NCBI RefSeq assembly: GCF_012726265.1
Contig: NZ_JAASAG010000003.1
Location: 110,422 to 174,421 of the forward strand
Origin: Streptomyces sp. HNM0575
GTDB lineage: Bacteria > Actinomycetota > Actinomycetes > Streptomycetales > Streptomycetaceae
Reading direction: 5' to 3'
Length of the DNA stretch: 64,000 bases
Position numbers and translations under genes: made by a program
The notes under the pieces: model-generated
Databases searched by the model: none
The model's input: only the letters and a program-made list of their open reading frames with translations
What the model was told of the DNA's origin: nothing
Part shown: positions 42,014 to 51,884 of the stretch, piece by piece
How positions within the stretch are numbered: the stretch's first letter is position 1
How the letters are laid out: every line of letters begins with the position of its first letter

Positions 42014-42853
42014 TCAGCTCGTGCCGTTGCTCGCCAGCGCCCTCGACAGCTGCTCCGCGACCTCGTGCATCAGCGGCACGAACTTGTCCGTGGCCGCCTC
42101 CGTGACCCTGCCCGCCGGCCCGGAGATCGAAATGGCCGCCGCCGTGGGCGAGTCGGGCACCGAGACGGCGATGCAGCGCACGCCCAGCTCCTGCTCGTTG
42201 TCGTCCATCGCGTAGCCCGCCTCGCGTACGTGCTCCAGCGCCGCGAGGAAGCCCTCCGGCGTGGTGATGGTCCGCTCGGTCGCCGCGGGCATCCCCGTAC
42301 GGGCCAGCACCGCGCGGACCTCGTCGGGCGAACTGCCCGCGAGCAGCGCCTTGCCCACGCCCGTGGAGTGCGGCAGCACGCGCCGGCCGACCTCCGTGAA
42401 CATCCGCATCGAGTGCCGGGACGGCACCTGCGCGACGTAGACCACCTCGTCGCCGTCGAGAAGCGCCATGTTGGCGGTCTCGCCGGTCTCTTCGACCAGC
42501 CGCGCCAGATACGGACGCGCCCAGGTGCCCAGCAGCCGGGAGGAGGACTCTCCGAGACGGATGAGGCGCGGCCCGAGCGCATAGCGCCGGTTCGGGTGCT
42601 GGCGTACGTAACCGCAGGCGACGAGGGTGCGCATCAGGCGGTGGATGGTCGGGAGCGGCAGTCCGCTGCTGCCGGACAGCTCGCTCAGCCCGACCTCGCC
42701 GCCCGCGTCGGCCATCCGCTCCAGCAGGTCGAAGGCGCGCTCCAGGGACTGGACGCCGCCTCCCGACTGTCCCGTTGACTGTCCCGTCGAGGCGGGGGCG
42801 TCGCTGGCTGCGGGATCGGCGGTGGCGGAGTTTCGCCGGTCGGACGACGGCAC
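42014..42853 (-). CDS. allR: IclR-family regulator, likely allantoin-pathway repressor
   Basis: The 279-residue protein has a Ser/Ala/Gly-rich tail (about 1-32), an IclR winged helix (VQSLERAFDLLERMADAGGE, GLPLPTIHRLMRTLVACGYV; about 33-95) and the effector domain with YVAQVPSRHSMRMFTEVGRR, LPHSTGVGKALLAG and RCIAVSVPDSPTAAAISISG. IclR proteins of this kind bind glyoxylate or allantoate; AllR is known to control allantoin genes in S. coelicolor. GTG 42853 has AAGGAA seven bases upstream. It is divergent from allantoinase, with the paired operator between, and probably also acts on the hyi and aceB promoters. Confidence 0.85.
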   Translation of the reverse strand: MPSSDRRNSATADPAASDAPASTGQSTGQSGGGVQSLERAFDLLERMADAGGEVGLSELSGSSGLPLPTIHRLMRTLVACGYVRQHPNRRYALGPRLIRLGESSSRLLGTWARPYLARLVEETGETANMALLDGDEVVYVAQVPSRHSMRMFTEVGRRVLPHSTGVGKALLAGSSPDEVRAVLARTGMPAATERTITTPEGFLAALEHVREAGYAMDDNEQELGVRCIAVSVPDSPTAAAISISGPAGRVTEAATDKFVPLMHEVAEQLSRALASNGTS

Positions 42854-43001
42854 GTCGCGTTCCTTTCCTGCGGGTGGGGCGCATGCTACCGGCATGGGAT
42901 CACCGGGCTCTGCGGCCGCTCAGGGCGCGGATCTCCGGGCGGTCCCCGGGCGTTCGCCGGGCACGAGCGGACCCGGGCCCCGTGAGCGACCCACCAGAGC
43001 G

Positions 43002-43037
43002 TTTTGCATGGCGGAATGGTACTTCCATTTTGCGGAA
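43002..43037. promoter_or_regulatory. Paired 15-bp operator between allR and allB
   Basis: TTTTGCATGGCGGAA (43002-43016) and TTCCATTTTGCGGAA (43023-43037), spaced six bases. Same architecture as at 18134 and 37848. It lies 85 bp upstream of the allantoinase start and 149 bp upstream of the allR start, suitable for control of both. Confidence 0.8.
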
Positions 43038-43122
43038 TGCGCCATGGCTCACGTCTTGACGGGGCGGAGATCTGCCAAGAGGATCTGGCGTCAACAGATT
43101 GTTGAAACGAAGGGGTGGTCAG

Positions 43123-44508
43123 GTGCCCGGCGTCCGACTCGTACTGCGCTCGTCACGCGTCGTCACACCCGAGGGTACGCGCGCCGCGTCGGTGAGCGTC
43201 GCGGACGGACGGATCACCGAGGTCGGCCCGTACGACGCCCCGGTGCCGGCCGGAGCGCGGCTCGTCGACGCGGGCGACGACGCGGTGCTCCCGGGGCTCG
43301 TGGACACACACGTACACGTCAACGACCCCGGCCGCACCGAGTGGGAGGGCTTCGCCACCGCGACCCGCGCCGCCGCGGCCGGCGGCATCACCACGCTCCT
43401 CGACATGCCGCTCAACTCCCTGCCGCCGACCACCACCACCGCCCATCTGCGTACGAAGCAGGAGACGGCACGGCCGCAGGCGCACATCGACACCGGCTTC
43501 TGGGGCGGCGCCGTGCCGGGCAACGTCTCCGAACTGCGTCCGCTGCACGACGCGGGCGTCTTCGGCTTCAAGTGCTTTCTCTCGCCCTCGGGCGTCGAGG
43601 AGTTCCCCCAACTCGGCCCGGACGAACTGGAGTCGGCGCTCACCGAGATCACCGGCTTCGGCGGGCTGCTGATCGTCCACGCCGAGGATCCGGGGCGGCT
43701 CGCGGCCGCGCCCCAGCGAGGCGGCGCCGCCTACGCCGACTTCCTCGCGTCCCGTCCGCGTGCCGCCGAGAACGACGCGATCGACCGGCTCATCGCTCTC
43801 GCCCGCAAGCTGGACGCCAGAGTGCACGTGCTGCACCTCTCCTCCGCGGACGCCCTGCCCGCCATCGCGCGCGCCCGCGGCGAGGGGGTGGCGCTGACCG
43901 CCGAGACGTGTCCGCACTTCCTGACCCTCGCCGCAGAGGAAGTCCCGGACGGCGCAACGGAGTTCAAGTGCTGCCCGCCCATCCGCGAACGCGCCAACCA
44001 GGACGTCCTGTGGCAGGGCCTCGCCGACGGCACTATCGACTGCGTCGTCTCCGACCACTCGCCCTGCACCGCCGACCTCAAGGACGGCGACTTCGGTACG
44101 GCCTGGGGAGGCATCTCCTCGCTCCAACTCGGCCTGCCCGCCGTGTGGTCCGAGGCCCGCGGCCGCGGGCACACGCTCGACGACGTCGCGCGCTGGATGT
44201 CGGCCGCGCCCGCCCGCCTCGCCGGGCTCGACGGCCGCAAGGGCGCCGTCGCGCCGGGCCACGACGCGGACTTCGCCGTGCTCGCGCCCGAGGAGACCTT
44301 CACCGTCGACCCGGCGGAGCTCCAACACCGCAACCCGGTCACGGCGTACGCGGGCAGGACGCTGCACGGAGTCGTACGGGCCACCTGGCTGCGGGGGCGG
44401 CTGATCGCGGAGAACGGCCGCCCGGGTCCGGCGACCGGACGGCTCCTCCAGAGGACCGGGGCCGGGGCGGGGACCGGGACGCGGGCCGGGGCCGCCGGAA
44501 CGCCATGA
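43123..44508 (+). CDS. allB: Allantoinase
   Basis: Hydrolyses allantoin to allantoate. The 461-residue cyclic amidohydrolase has the metal motif [20 protein letters not shown] (about 58-77), the carboxylated-lysine region [18 protein letters not shown] (about 144-160), [25 protein letters not shown] and [16 protein letters not shown] 43123 lies about seven bases after AAGGGG; a TTG eight codons earlier is possible but lacks a site. The C-terminus has a Gly/Thr/Ala-rich tail. It is first of an allB-alc pair controlled from the paired operator. Confidence 0.95.
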   Translation: MPGVRLVLRSSRVVTPEGTRAASVSVADGRITEVGPYDAPVPAGARLVDAGDDAVLPGLVDTHVHVNDPGRTEWEGFATATRAAAAGGITTLLDMPLNSLPPTTTTAHLRTKQETARPQAHIDTGFWGGAVPGNVSELRPLHDAGVFGFKCFLSPSGVEEFPQLGPDELESALTEITGFGGLLIVHAEDPGRLAAAPQRGGAAYADFLASRPRAAENDAIDRLIALARKLDARVHVLHLSSADALPAIARARGEGVALTAETCPHFLTLAAEEVPDGATEFKCCPPIRERANQDVLWQGLADGTIDCVVSDHSPCTADLKDGDFGTAWGGISSLQLGLPAVWSEARGRGHTLDDVARWMSAAPARLAGLDGRKGAVAPGHDADFAVLAPEETFTVDPAELQHRNPVTAYAGRTLHGVVRATWLRGRLIAENGRPGPATGRLLQRTGAGAGTGTRAGAAGTP

Positions 44509-44550
44509 GGGACCGCGGCATCCGTGACCCGCGCCCGTACCAAGCGACCT

Positions 44551-44628
44551 GACCCCGAATCCGTACCCGACCCCGAACCCGACCCCGAACCCGGACCCGA
44601 CTCCGAACCCGGACCCGACTCCGAACCG
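44551..44628. repeat. Tandem repeats (12-bp and 18-bp units) upstream of allantoicase
   Basis: GACCCCGAACCC occurs in tandem at 44569 and 44581; GGACCCGACTCCGAACC units start at 44593 and 44611. A degenerate unit starts at 44551. They fill much of the 172-bp gap between allB and alc. Confidence 0.8.
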
Positions 44629-44680
44629 GCGAGACCGCCGGGACGACGGAACACACCCAGAGCACCCGGAGGCCCACCGC

Positions 44681-45895
44681 ATGACGGCCACTGACCCCGA
44701 CCGGCCCGCGCCCGCCCCCGCGCGCTTCACCGGCGACGCGAGCCCGTACGGAGGCGGCGATCCGTACGCCGACTACCGCACCGCCGCACTTCCCTTCACC
44801 CACCTCGCCGACCTGGCCGACCGGCGCCTGGGTGCCGGAGTCGTCGCCGCGAACGACGAGTTCTTCGCCGAGCGCGAGAACCTGCTCAAGCCCGGCCGCC
44901 CCGAGTTCGATCCCGAACGCTTCGGCCACAAGGGCAAGATCATGGACGGCTGGGAGACGCGGCGCCGGCGCGGGAGCGGCTCCGAAGCCCCGCACCCGGC
45001 CGCGGACGACCACGACTGGGCCCTCGTACGGCTGGGAGCACCCGGCGTCGTACGCGGAATCGTCGTCGACACCGCGCACTTCCGCGGCAACCACCCGCGC
45101 GCGGTCTCGGTGGAGGCGGCGTGCGTGCCGGGCGCTCCCTCGCCGGAGGAGCTGCTCGCGGACGGCACCGAGTGGACCGTCCTCGTCCCGGAGACCGCCG
45201 TCGGGGGACACGCGGCGAACGGCTTCACCGTCGACGGCGGGCGCCGCTGCACACATCTGCGCCTCAACCTGCACCCCGACGGCGGCGTGGCACGGCTGCG
45301 CGCATACGGCGAAGTCGCCCCGGATCCCGGGTGGTTGGCGGCCCTGGGCACCTTCGACGTCGTCGCGCTGGAGAACGGCGGCGCCGTGCTGGACGCCTCC
45401 GACCGCTTCTACTCGCCGCCCGGCAACACGATCCTGCCGGGGCGTTCGCACCGGATGGACGACGGCTGGGAGACCCGCCGCCGCCGCGACGACGGCAACG
45501 ACTGGATCCACTACGCGCTGACGGCGCAGTCCGTGCTCCGCGCGGTCGAGATCGACACCGCATATCTCAAGGGGAACGCCGCGGGCTGGGTCGCCCTGTG
45601 GGGCAGGGACGCCGGTGGAGGCAACGGCAGCGGAGGCAGCGGGAGCGGCGGGAACAGCCGGAGCGGTGAGAGCGGCCGGGGCGGCGAATGGCGTGAACTG
45701 CTGCCCCGCACAAGGCTCCAGCCCGACACCGTGCACCGCTTCCTGCTCGGCGACGACGCCCCTCCCGCCACCGAGGCACGGCTCGACATCTTCCCCGACG
45801 GCGGCATCTCGCGGCTGCGGCTGTACGGATCACTCACCGCGGAGGGGGCGCGTGACCTCGGCGAACGCCACCGGGGCCGGGCTGACGGTACGTGA
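44681..45895 (+). CDS. alc: Allantoicase
   Basis: Hydrolyses allantoate to ureidoglycolate and urea. The 404-residue protein contains the two internal allantoicase repeats: GKIMDGWETRRRRG with HFRGNHPRAVSVEAA and HLRLNLHPDGGVARLR in the first, and RMDDGWETRRRRDDGNDWIH with YLKGNAAGWVALWG and RLDIFPDGGISRLRLYG in the second. A Gly/Ser/Arg insert (about 310-335, GGNGSGGSGSGG) interrupts the second repeat. It is downstream of allB on the same strand across a repeat-filled gap. Ureidoglycolate lyase, the next enzyme, is not in the window. Confidence 0.93.
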   Translation: MTATDPDRPAPAPARFTGDASPYGGGDPYADYRTAALPFTHLADLADRRLGAGVVAANDEFFAERENLLKPGRPEFDPERFGHKGKIMDGWETRRRRGSGSEAPHPAADDHDWALVRLGAPGVVRGIVVDTAHFRGNHPRAVSVEAACVPGAPSPEELLADGTEWTVLVPETAVGGHAANGFTVDGGRRCTHLRLNLHPDGGVARLRAYGEVAPDPGWLAALGTFDVVALENGGAVLDASDRFYSPPGNTILPGRSHRMDDGWETRRRRDDGNDWIHYALTAQSVLRAVEIDTAYLKGNAAGWVALWGRDAGGGNGSGGSGSGGNSRSGESGRGGEWRELLPRTRLQPDTVHRFLLGDDAPPATEARLDIFPDGGISRLRLYGSLTAEGARDLGERHRGRADGT

Positions 45896-45923
45896 ACGCC
45901 GGGGAAAAATCCCTCACTTGGCG

Positions 45924-45952
45924 TTGACATGTCATCTACGCGCGTCAGCATG
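45924..45952 (+). promoter_or_regulatory. Leaderless promoter of the secreted RNase gene
   Basis: TTGACA (45924-45929) is 17 bp from AGCATG (45947-45952), six bases before ATG 45958, indicating a leaderless mRNA. TGACATGTCA (45925-45934) is a perfect 10-bp palindrome overlapping the -35, a possible operator. Confidence 0.65.
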
Positions 45953-45957
45953 GGTGT

Positions 45958-46386
45958 ATGAGAATCCCCCCACGAATCGCGCGCGTAAGCGCCCTCAGCG
46001 CCCTGTCCCTCACCCTTCTCGTCGGCGGTCCCGCCGCGATCGCGCAGGCGACCGCGGACGCCCCGAAGGCCTCGGCTCCGGCCGCGTCCGCGCCGGCGGA
46101 CGTCGGCAAGATCTGCGAGACGAAGCTGCCGAAGGAGGCCCACGAGACCCTCGACCTCATCGACAAGGGCGGCCCCTATCCGTACCCGCAGGACGGGACG
46201 GTCTTCGACAACCGCGAGGGAATCCTCCCGGACCAGGACTCCGGCTACTACCACGAGTTCACGGTGGAGACGCCCGGCTCCCCCGACAGGGGAGCCAAGC
46301 GCATCGTGACCGGTGAGGAGAAGCAGGAGGACTACTACACCGACGACCACTACGAGTCGTTCGACAAGGTCGACTTCAGCTGCTGA
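45958..46386 (+). CDS. Secreted guanyl-specific ribonuclease (RNase Sa family)
   Basis: The 142-residue protein has a Sec signal peptide (RIPPRIARVSALSALSLTLL, cleavage near AIAQA) and a mature domain very like Streptomyces RNase Sa: ICETKLPKEAHETLDLIDKG, YPYPQDGTVFDNREGILP, GYYHEFTVETPG, KRIVTGEEKQEDYYTDDHY and DFSC. The expected catalytic Glu (YHEF), Arg (KRIV) and His (DDHY) are present, and the first and last cysteines should form the usual disulfide. It cleaves RNA 3' of guanosine outside the cell. No barstar-like inhibitor gene is adjacent. Confidence 0.92.
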   Translation: MRIPPRIARVSALSALSLTLLVGGPAAIAQATADAPKASAPAASAPADVGKICETKLPKEAHETLDLIDKGGPYPYPQDGTVFDNREGILPDQDSGYYHEFTVETPGSPDRGAKRIVTGEEKQEDYYTDDHYESFDKVDFSC

Positions 46387-46411
46387 CCTCCTTCAGCTGC
46401 TGACCTTCAGC

Positions 46412-46447
46412 GGCCGACGCCGCCGCTCGCCGGCGGCGACGTCGGCC
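46412..46447. terminator. Bidirectional hairpin between RNase and GH30 genes
   Basis: GGCCGAC (46412-46418) pairs with GTCGGCC (46441-46447), and CCGCCG (46420-46425) with CGGCGG (46431-46436), giving a 13-bp interrupted stem between convergent genes. TTCAGCTGCTGACCT is duplicated just before (46375 and 46392). Confidence 0.55.
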
Positions 46448-46460
46448 GGGGCCGCCACGG

Positions 46461-47933
46461 TCAGCCGGCGGGCGCCGCGGGCCAGGTGAAGGTCGCGACG
46501 GCGCCTGCCGGAAGCTCGTACGCCAGCGAGTGACCCGACTCCGTGACGGAGAACTTCCGTGCGGAACCGGCGGAGTTGAGGACGACGGCGGCCCGGGAGC
46601 CGTCAGGGTTCTCGAAGACGACGTCCTCGACTCCGCCGGGCTGCTGCGTCGTGGAGCCGATGCGGTGCGCACCGCGCTCCACGAACTTGGAGACGTGGCC
46701 CAGCGAGTAGAACTCGGCGTTCCTCGTGACGCTGTCGCCGTCGATCTCCACGACGCCGTTGCACTTGGTCTCGCAGTTGCCGAAGTGCGGCCCGCCGTTC
46801 TTGTCGAGCGCCATGTTCCACAGCACGACGGTCTCCGCCCCCGAGCGGAGGCTGCGCACCACCAGGTTCTCCGTCTGCCACTTCAGGCTGTCGGCGAAGG
46901 TGTTCGCGGGCTCGTCGCTGTCGGTGCCGGAGCACTCGGTGAAGAAGACCCGTTCGCCCGCGTCGCGCACCTGCTGCTGCGCCTCGGGCTCACCGCCGTA
47001 GCAGTGGAACGCGGCACCTTGCACGCGCTCGATGTCCGCGGTCTTGTCGAGGACTTCGAGCGGGTACTCCGGCTTGTCCCAGTTGTGGTCGTAGGCGAAC
47101 AGCTCCGTGCCGAGACCGGCCGCGGTCAGCTTCTCGTCCAGGATCCGCAGGAAGTCCGCCTCGTCGGCCGCGGGCAGTCCCATCGACGGGTACGTCGTCT
47201 CGAAGAGCGGTTCGTTCTGCGCGGTCAGGTCCTGGACGGTGACGCCCTCATCGGCGTACGCCTGCACCGCCTTGACGAGATAGTCCGCGTACGCCTCGTA
47301 GTTCTCCCGCTTGAGGCTGCCGCCCTCCAGCTTGCCGCTGTCCTTCATCCACGCGGGCGCGGACCACGGGGTGCCCATCACGCGGATTCCCGGATTGATG
47401 CCGAGGGCCTGGCGCAGCAGCGGCAGGATCTCCTTCTTGTCGCGGTCGACGGAGAAGGCGCCGTGCTCGTCCTCGTAGCTGTAGTAGGGGAGTTCGGCGA
47501 CGAAGTCCGAGCCGCCGAGCGGCTGCCGGAGGTAGTCGAGGCCGATCCCGTCGCCGTCCGTGGAGAACAGGCCCTTCATCAGCTTCTCCCGCTCCCCGTC
47601 GGGGAGCCGGGACATCAGCCGGGCCGACGCCTCGGTGATCGAGGCGCCCGCACCCGTGAACTGCTGCCCCTTGGCGGACGCGTCGACGGCCACGTCGATG
47701 TCCTGCTTGCTGCCGTCGAAGGAGACGTCCTGTTCCCGCTCCAGCCGCTTCCCGCCGTCCGCGGTGGTCACCCACACCCGGGCGGTGCCGGCGGCCGCCC
47801 GGCCGCCGCTCCCGCCACCGGGGGAGCCGTGGCCGTCCGCATGGGCGGCGGACTCGCCGCCCACCAGGACGTTGGTGCCGGCGAGCAGCGCGAGGGCGGT
47901 CGCCGACGCGGCGATTCTCCGTCTGTGTGTCAC
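46461..47933 (-). CDS. Secreted GH30 glycoside hydrolase (glucosylceramidase / beta-1,6-glucanase type)
   Basis: The 490-residue protein has a signal peptide (THRRRIAASATALALLAGTN, cleavage near AHA) and a GH30 TIM barrel with a beta-side domain. DLTAQNEPLFETTYPSMG carries the acid/base Glu and RVFFTECSGTDSD the nucleophile Glu; GASITEASARLMS and RVMGTPWSAPAWMKDSG are also family-typical. The closest characterised activities are endo-beta-1,6-glucanase and glucosylceramidase; the former suits fungal wall degradation. GTG 47933 follows AAGGAG. It lies downstream of the GH1 gene beyond a very strong terminator. Confidence 0.88.
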   Translation of the reverse strand: MTHRRRIAASATALALLAGTNVLVGGESAAHADGHGSPGGGSGGRAAAGTARVWVTTADGGKRLEREQDVSFDGSKQDIDVAVDASAKGQQFTGAGASITEASARLMSRLPDGEREKLMKGLFSTDGDGIGLDYLRQPLGGSDFVAELPYYSYEDEHGAFSVDRDKKEILPLLRQALGINPGIRVMGTPWSAPAWMKDSGKLEGGSLKRENYEAYADYLVKAVQAYADEGVTVQDLTAQNEPLFETTYPSMGLPAADEADFLRILDEKLTAAGLGTELFAYDHNWDKPEYPLEVLDKTADIERVQGAAFHCYGGEPEAQQQVRDAGERVFFTECSGTDSDEPANTFADSLKWQTENLVVRSLRSGAETVVLWNMALDKNGGPHFGNCETKCNGVVEIDGDSVTRNAEFYSLGHVSKFVERGAHRIGSTTQQPGGVEDVVFENPDGSRAAVVLNSAGSARKFSVTESGHSLAYELPAGAVATFTWPAAPAG

Positions 47934-48008
47934 GGTGCGGCTCCTTCGTGTGTGTGGCGGTCGGTGGTGCGTGGTGCGGCTGCGCTTCGTGGCTTGGTGC
48001 GGTGGTCT

Positions 48009-48056
48009 CCCGGCGGGTCCTGCCCGAGGCCGCCGCCTCGGGCAGGACCCGCCGGG
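48009..48056 (-). terminator. 21-bp perfect hairpin terminator after the GH1 gene
   Basis: Bases 48009-48029 and 48036-48056 are perfectly complementary over 21 bp around the six-base loop CCGCCG. It follows the GH1 stop (48072) by 15 bp on the minus strand and precedes the GH30 start. GC-rich stem, no T-run, as is common in Streptomyces. Confidence 0.8.
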
Positions 48057-48071
48057 AAGCGGGCCGGGGGC

Positions 48072-49457
<1,386 letters not shown>

Positions 49458-49470
49458 GGGCTTCCTTTCA

Positions 49471-49550
49471 TTCGGTGCGATCTGCATTCGGTGCATGGGT
49501 ACTTCGGTGCATCGGTACTTCGGTGCGATCTGCGTTCGGTGCAACAGCCG
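49471..49550. repeat. Five 16-bp tandem units (TTCGGTGC...) in the bglC leader
   Basis: TTCGGTGC begins at 49471, 49487, 49503, 49519 and 49535, exactly 16 bp apart. The second halves follow an A-B-B-A pattern (GATCTGCA, ATGGGTAC, ATCGGTAC, GATCTGCG). The rest of the 398-bp gap to the permease stop holds no recognised gene. Confidence 0.9.
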
Positions 49551-49855
49551 GCAGTCGTCGGACAGTCGGCATACGGGGCGAAACGGGCCGGAACGGCAGT
49601 GACGGAACGGCCCGGTGCGGAACGGGACTTACCCGCTTCGCACGAGGGCGTGACGGGCTGACGGCACGGCCCCCGCGCCGTACCCGCGCCGTACCCGGGC
49701 AGTGCCCGGCCCGGGTACGGCGGGCCCGACGGCCCTGCTCACCAGGTGACTTGAGTTGTGATCACGTGCGGCCGGCCGGGTCCGCTCACGTGGACCGCCC
49801 GGACGGTGGCGGGCCGGTTTCGAGGACTCGGTCGGCGACCCCGGCCCTCAGCCGT

Positions 49856-50869
49856 TCACTTGACGGCTCCCGCGGTCAGGCCGGTGACGAGATACCGCTG
49901 GAGCAGCAGGAATCCGGCCACGATCGGCACGCTCGCCACGAGCGAGGCGGCCATGACCTGGTTCCAGTAGACCTGGGTCTGCGTGGCGTACCCCTGAAGC
50001 CCGATGGCGAGGGTGCGGGTGGTCTCGTTCGTCATGACGGACGCGAAGAGGACCTCGCCCCACGCCGTCATGAAGGAGTAGACGGCGACGGCGACGATCC
50101 CCGGCACCGCGGCCGGCACCACCACCCGCATCAGCGCGCCCAGCGGCCCGCAGCCGTCGGTGAGCGCCGCCTCGTCCAGATCGCGGGGGATCGAGTCGAA
50201 GTAGCCGATCAGCATCCAGATGGAGAACGGCAGGGTGAAGGTGAGGTAGGTGACGATCAGCGCGCCGCGCGATCCGTACAGCGCGATGCCCGTCGCGTTG
50301 CCGAGGTTGACGAAGATGAGGAACAGCGGCAGCAGGAAGAGGATGCCGGGGAACATCTGCGTCGAGAGGATCGTGATCGTGAACAGGCGCTTGCCGCGGA
50401 AGCGGTAGCGGCTGACGGCGTACGCCGCGAAGGTGGCGATCAGCACGGAGCAGCCGGTCGCCGAGCCCGCCACGATCAGCGAGTTGACGAAGTAGTCCGC
50501 GAGCGGGACGGTGCTCCAGATGTCCACGTACGGACTGATCGTCAGGCCGCTGGGGATCCACCTGAAGCGGTCCGTCACGTCCGCGAGCGGCTTGAGCGAG
50601 CTGCTGACCATCACCAGCAGCGGCGTCGCCGCGAACAGCGTCAGCAGGGTCAGCACGATGCGCCGCGTCCAGATGAACGAGACCGGCGGCGCCGAGGGGG
50701 ACACCGTGCGGGAGCCGGACCCGGACCTGAACCCCGAGCCGGAGCCGGTCCGCAGTCGTGCGCCCGCCTTCGCGCCGGCGGGTGAACCGGCCGCCGGCGA
50801 GGGGCCGTCGGGCCCGCCTGACTGCGGGGTGCCGCCCGCGGGGGCGGCCGTCGTCGTGGCTTCAGACAT
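49856..50869 (-). CDS. Carbohydrate ABC transporter permease (MalG-like)
   Basis: The 337-residue inner-membrane subunit has a disordered Gly/Ser/Pro-rich N-terminus (about 1-62), then six helices. The EAA loop that contacts the ATPase reads EAALTDGCGPLGALMRVVVP (about 245). TQMFPGILFLLPLFLIF and WMLIGYFDSIPRDLDEAAL are typical of MalG-type sugar permeases. It overlaps the upstream MalF-like gene by eight bases. No ATPase gene is present; Streptomyces sugar importers usually share MsiK, encoded elsewhere. Confidence 0.9.
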   Translation of the reverse strand: MSEATTTAAPAGGTPQSGGPDGPSPAAGSPAGAKAGARLRTGSGSGFRSGSGSRTVSPSAPPVSFIWTRRIVLTLLTLFAATPLLVMVSSSLKPLADVTDRFRWIPSGLTISPYVDIWSTVPLADYFVNSLIVAGSATGCSVLIATFAAYAVSRYRFRGKRLFTITILSTQMFPGILFLLPLFLIFVNLGNATGIALYGSRGALIVTYLTFTLPFSIWMLIGYFDSIPRDLDEAALTDGCGPLGALMRVVVPAAVPGIVAVAVYSFMTAWGEVLFASVMTNETTRTLAIGLQGYATQTQVYWNQVMAASLVASVPIVAGFLLLQRYLVTGLTAGAVK

Positions 50870-51875
50870 CGCGCTTCCTCCCCGCGCCGGTCACCAGCAG
50901 ATACACGCCCGTCACGAGCAGCAGGAAGAGCAGCAGCAGCACGGACATGGCCGAGCCGGAGCCGAAGTCCCAGGTGACGAAGGACGCTTGATAGATGTGG
51001 ATCGAGATCAGGTCCGCCGCCTCGGGCGCCGACTTGCCGAAGAGGATGTACGGCACGTTGAAGTCGTTGAACGTCCACAGGAACAGCACCAGCACCAGCA
51101 CCTGGTTGACCGGGCGCAGCGACGGCAGCGTGATCCGGCGGATCTGCTGCAACATGCCCGCGCCGTCGACCTGCGCGGCCTCGTACAGCTCCCGCGGGAT
51201 GTTCTGAAGCGCGGCCATCAGGATCAGGAAGGCGAACGGCCAGGTGCGCCACACCGCGACGACGACGAGCGCGGTGAAGCTGTTGTCACCGATGAGCCAG
51301 AACGGCTCGGAGTCGGTGAGCCCCAACTGGTCGTGTATGACGTGGTTGACCATGCCGCCGTCCCGCTGGAGCAGGAAGGACCAGGTGATGACGGCGGTGT
51401 AGACGGGCAGCGCGTACGGCGTCAGGAACAGCGCGCGCAGTATGCCGCGTCCGCGGAAGGACTCCTGCATCAGGATCGCTGCGGTCACACCCAGCAGCCA
51501 CGCGAGCGACACGGCCAGCACCGTGAACGCGCAGGTGACGAGGAACGAGTGCAACAGGGCCTCGCCGACGGGGGCGTTGACGTCCACGGCGATGCGGAAG
51601 TTGTCCGCGCCGGCCCACGGCGCCTCGCCCCAGTTGCGGATGTACTGCTGCGTCAGCTCCTTGAAGCTCATCATCACGCCGACGGCCATCGGCCCGATGT
51701 GGATGAGGAGTTCGAGGACGAGCGCCGGCAGCAGCAGGAGATACGGCAGTCCGGCCCGGCGCAGGCGGTCGGGGAGGATGCGCCTGCGCCGGGGGCGTGA
51801 GGGACCGTCGCCGGCCGCGTCCGCAGTGGGGGCGGCGGGCCGTGACGTTCCCGGTGGGGGGCTGAGAGTCGTCAT
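50862..51875 (-). CDS. Carbohydrate ABC transporter permease (MalF-like)
   Basis: A 337-residue six-helix permease. PYLLLLPALVLELLIHIGPM is the first helix, ALFLTPYALPVYTAVITWSF the middle, and the EAA loop is YEAAQVDGAGMLQQIRRITLP (one residue per side of the Gly). It pairs with the MalG-like subunit and follows the solute-binding protein by ten bases. The hydrophilic N-terminus is Pro/Arg-rich. Specificity is not evident but context suggests beta-glucosides. Confidence 0.9.
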   Translation of the reverse strand: MTTLSPPPGTSRPAAPTADAAGDGPSRPRRRRILPDRLRRAGLPYLLLLPALVLELLIHIGPMAVGVMMSFKELTQQYIRNWGEAPWAGADNFRIAVDVNAPVGEALLHSFLVTCAFTVLAVSLAWLLGVTAAILMQESFRGRGILRALFLTPYALPVYTAVITWSFLLQRDGGMVNHVIHDQLGLTDSEPFWLIGDNSFTALVVVAVWRTWPFAFLILMAALQNIPRELYEAAQVDGAGMLQQIRRITLPSLRPVNQVLVLVLFLWTFNDFNVPYILFGKSAPEAADLISIHIYQASFVTWDFGSGSAMSVLLLLFLLLVTGVYLLVTGAGRKRDV

Positions 51876-51884
51876 CGGTCCGTA

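Noticed and set aside
49458..49544. N-terminal extension of the beta-glucosidase through the 16-bp repeats
   Set aside because: The added residues are encoded by the repeats, have no homology, and the GTG at 49457 has a good ribosome site.
49471..49550. CRISPR-like array
   Set aside because: Units are 16 bp, contiguous and degenerate in half of each unit; there are no spacers of 30-40 bp and no cas genes.
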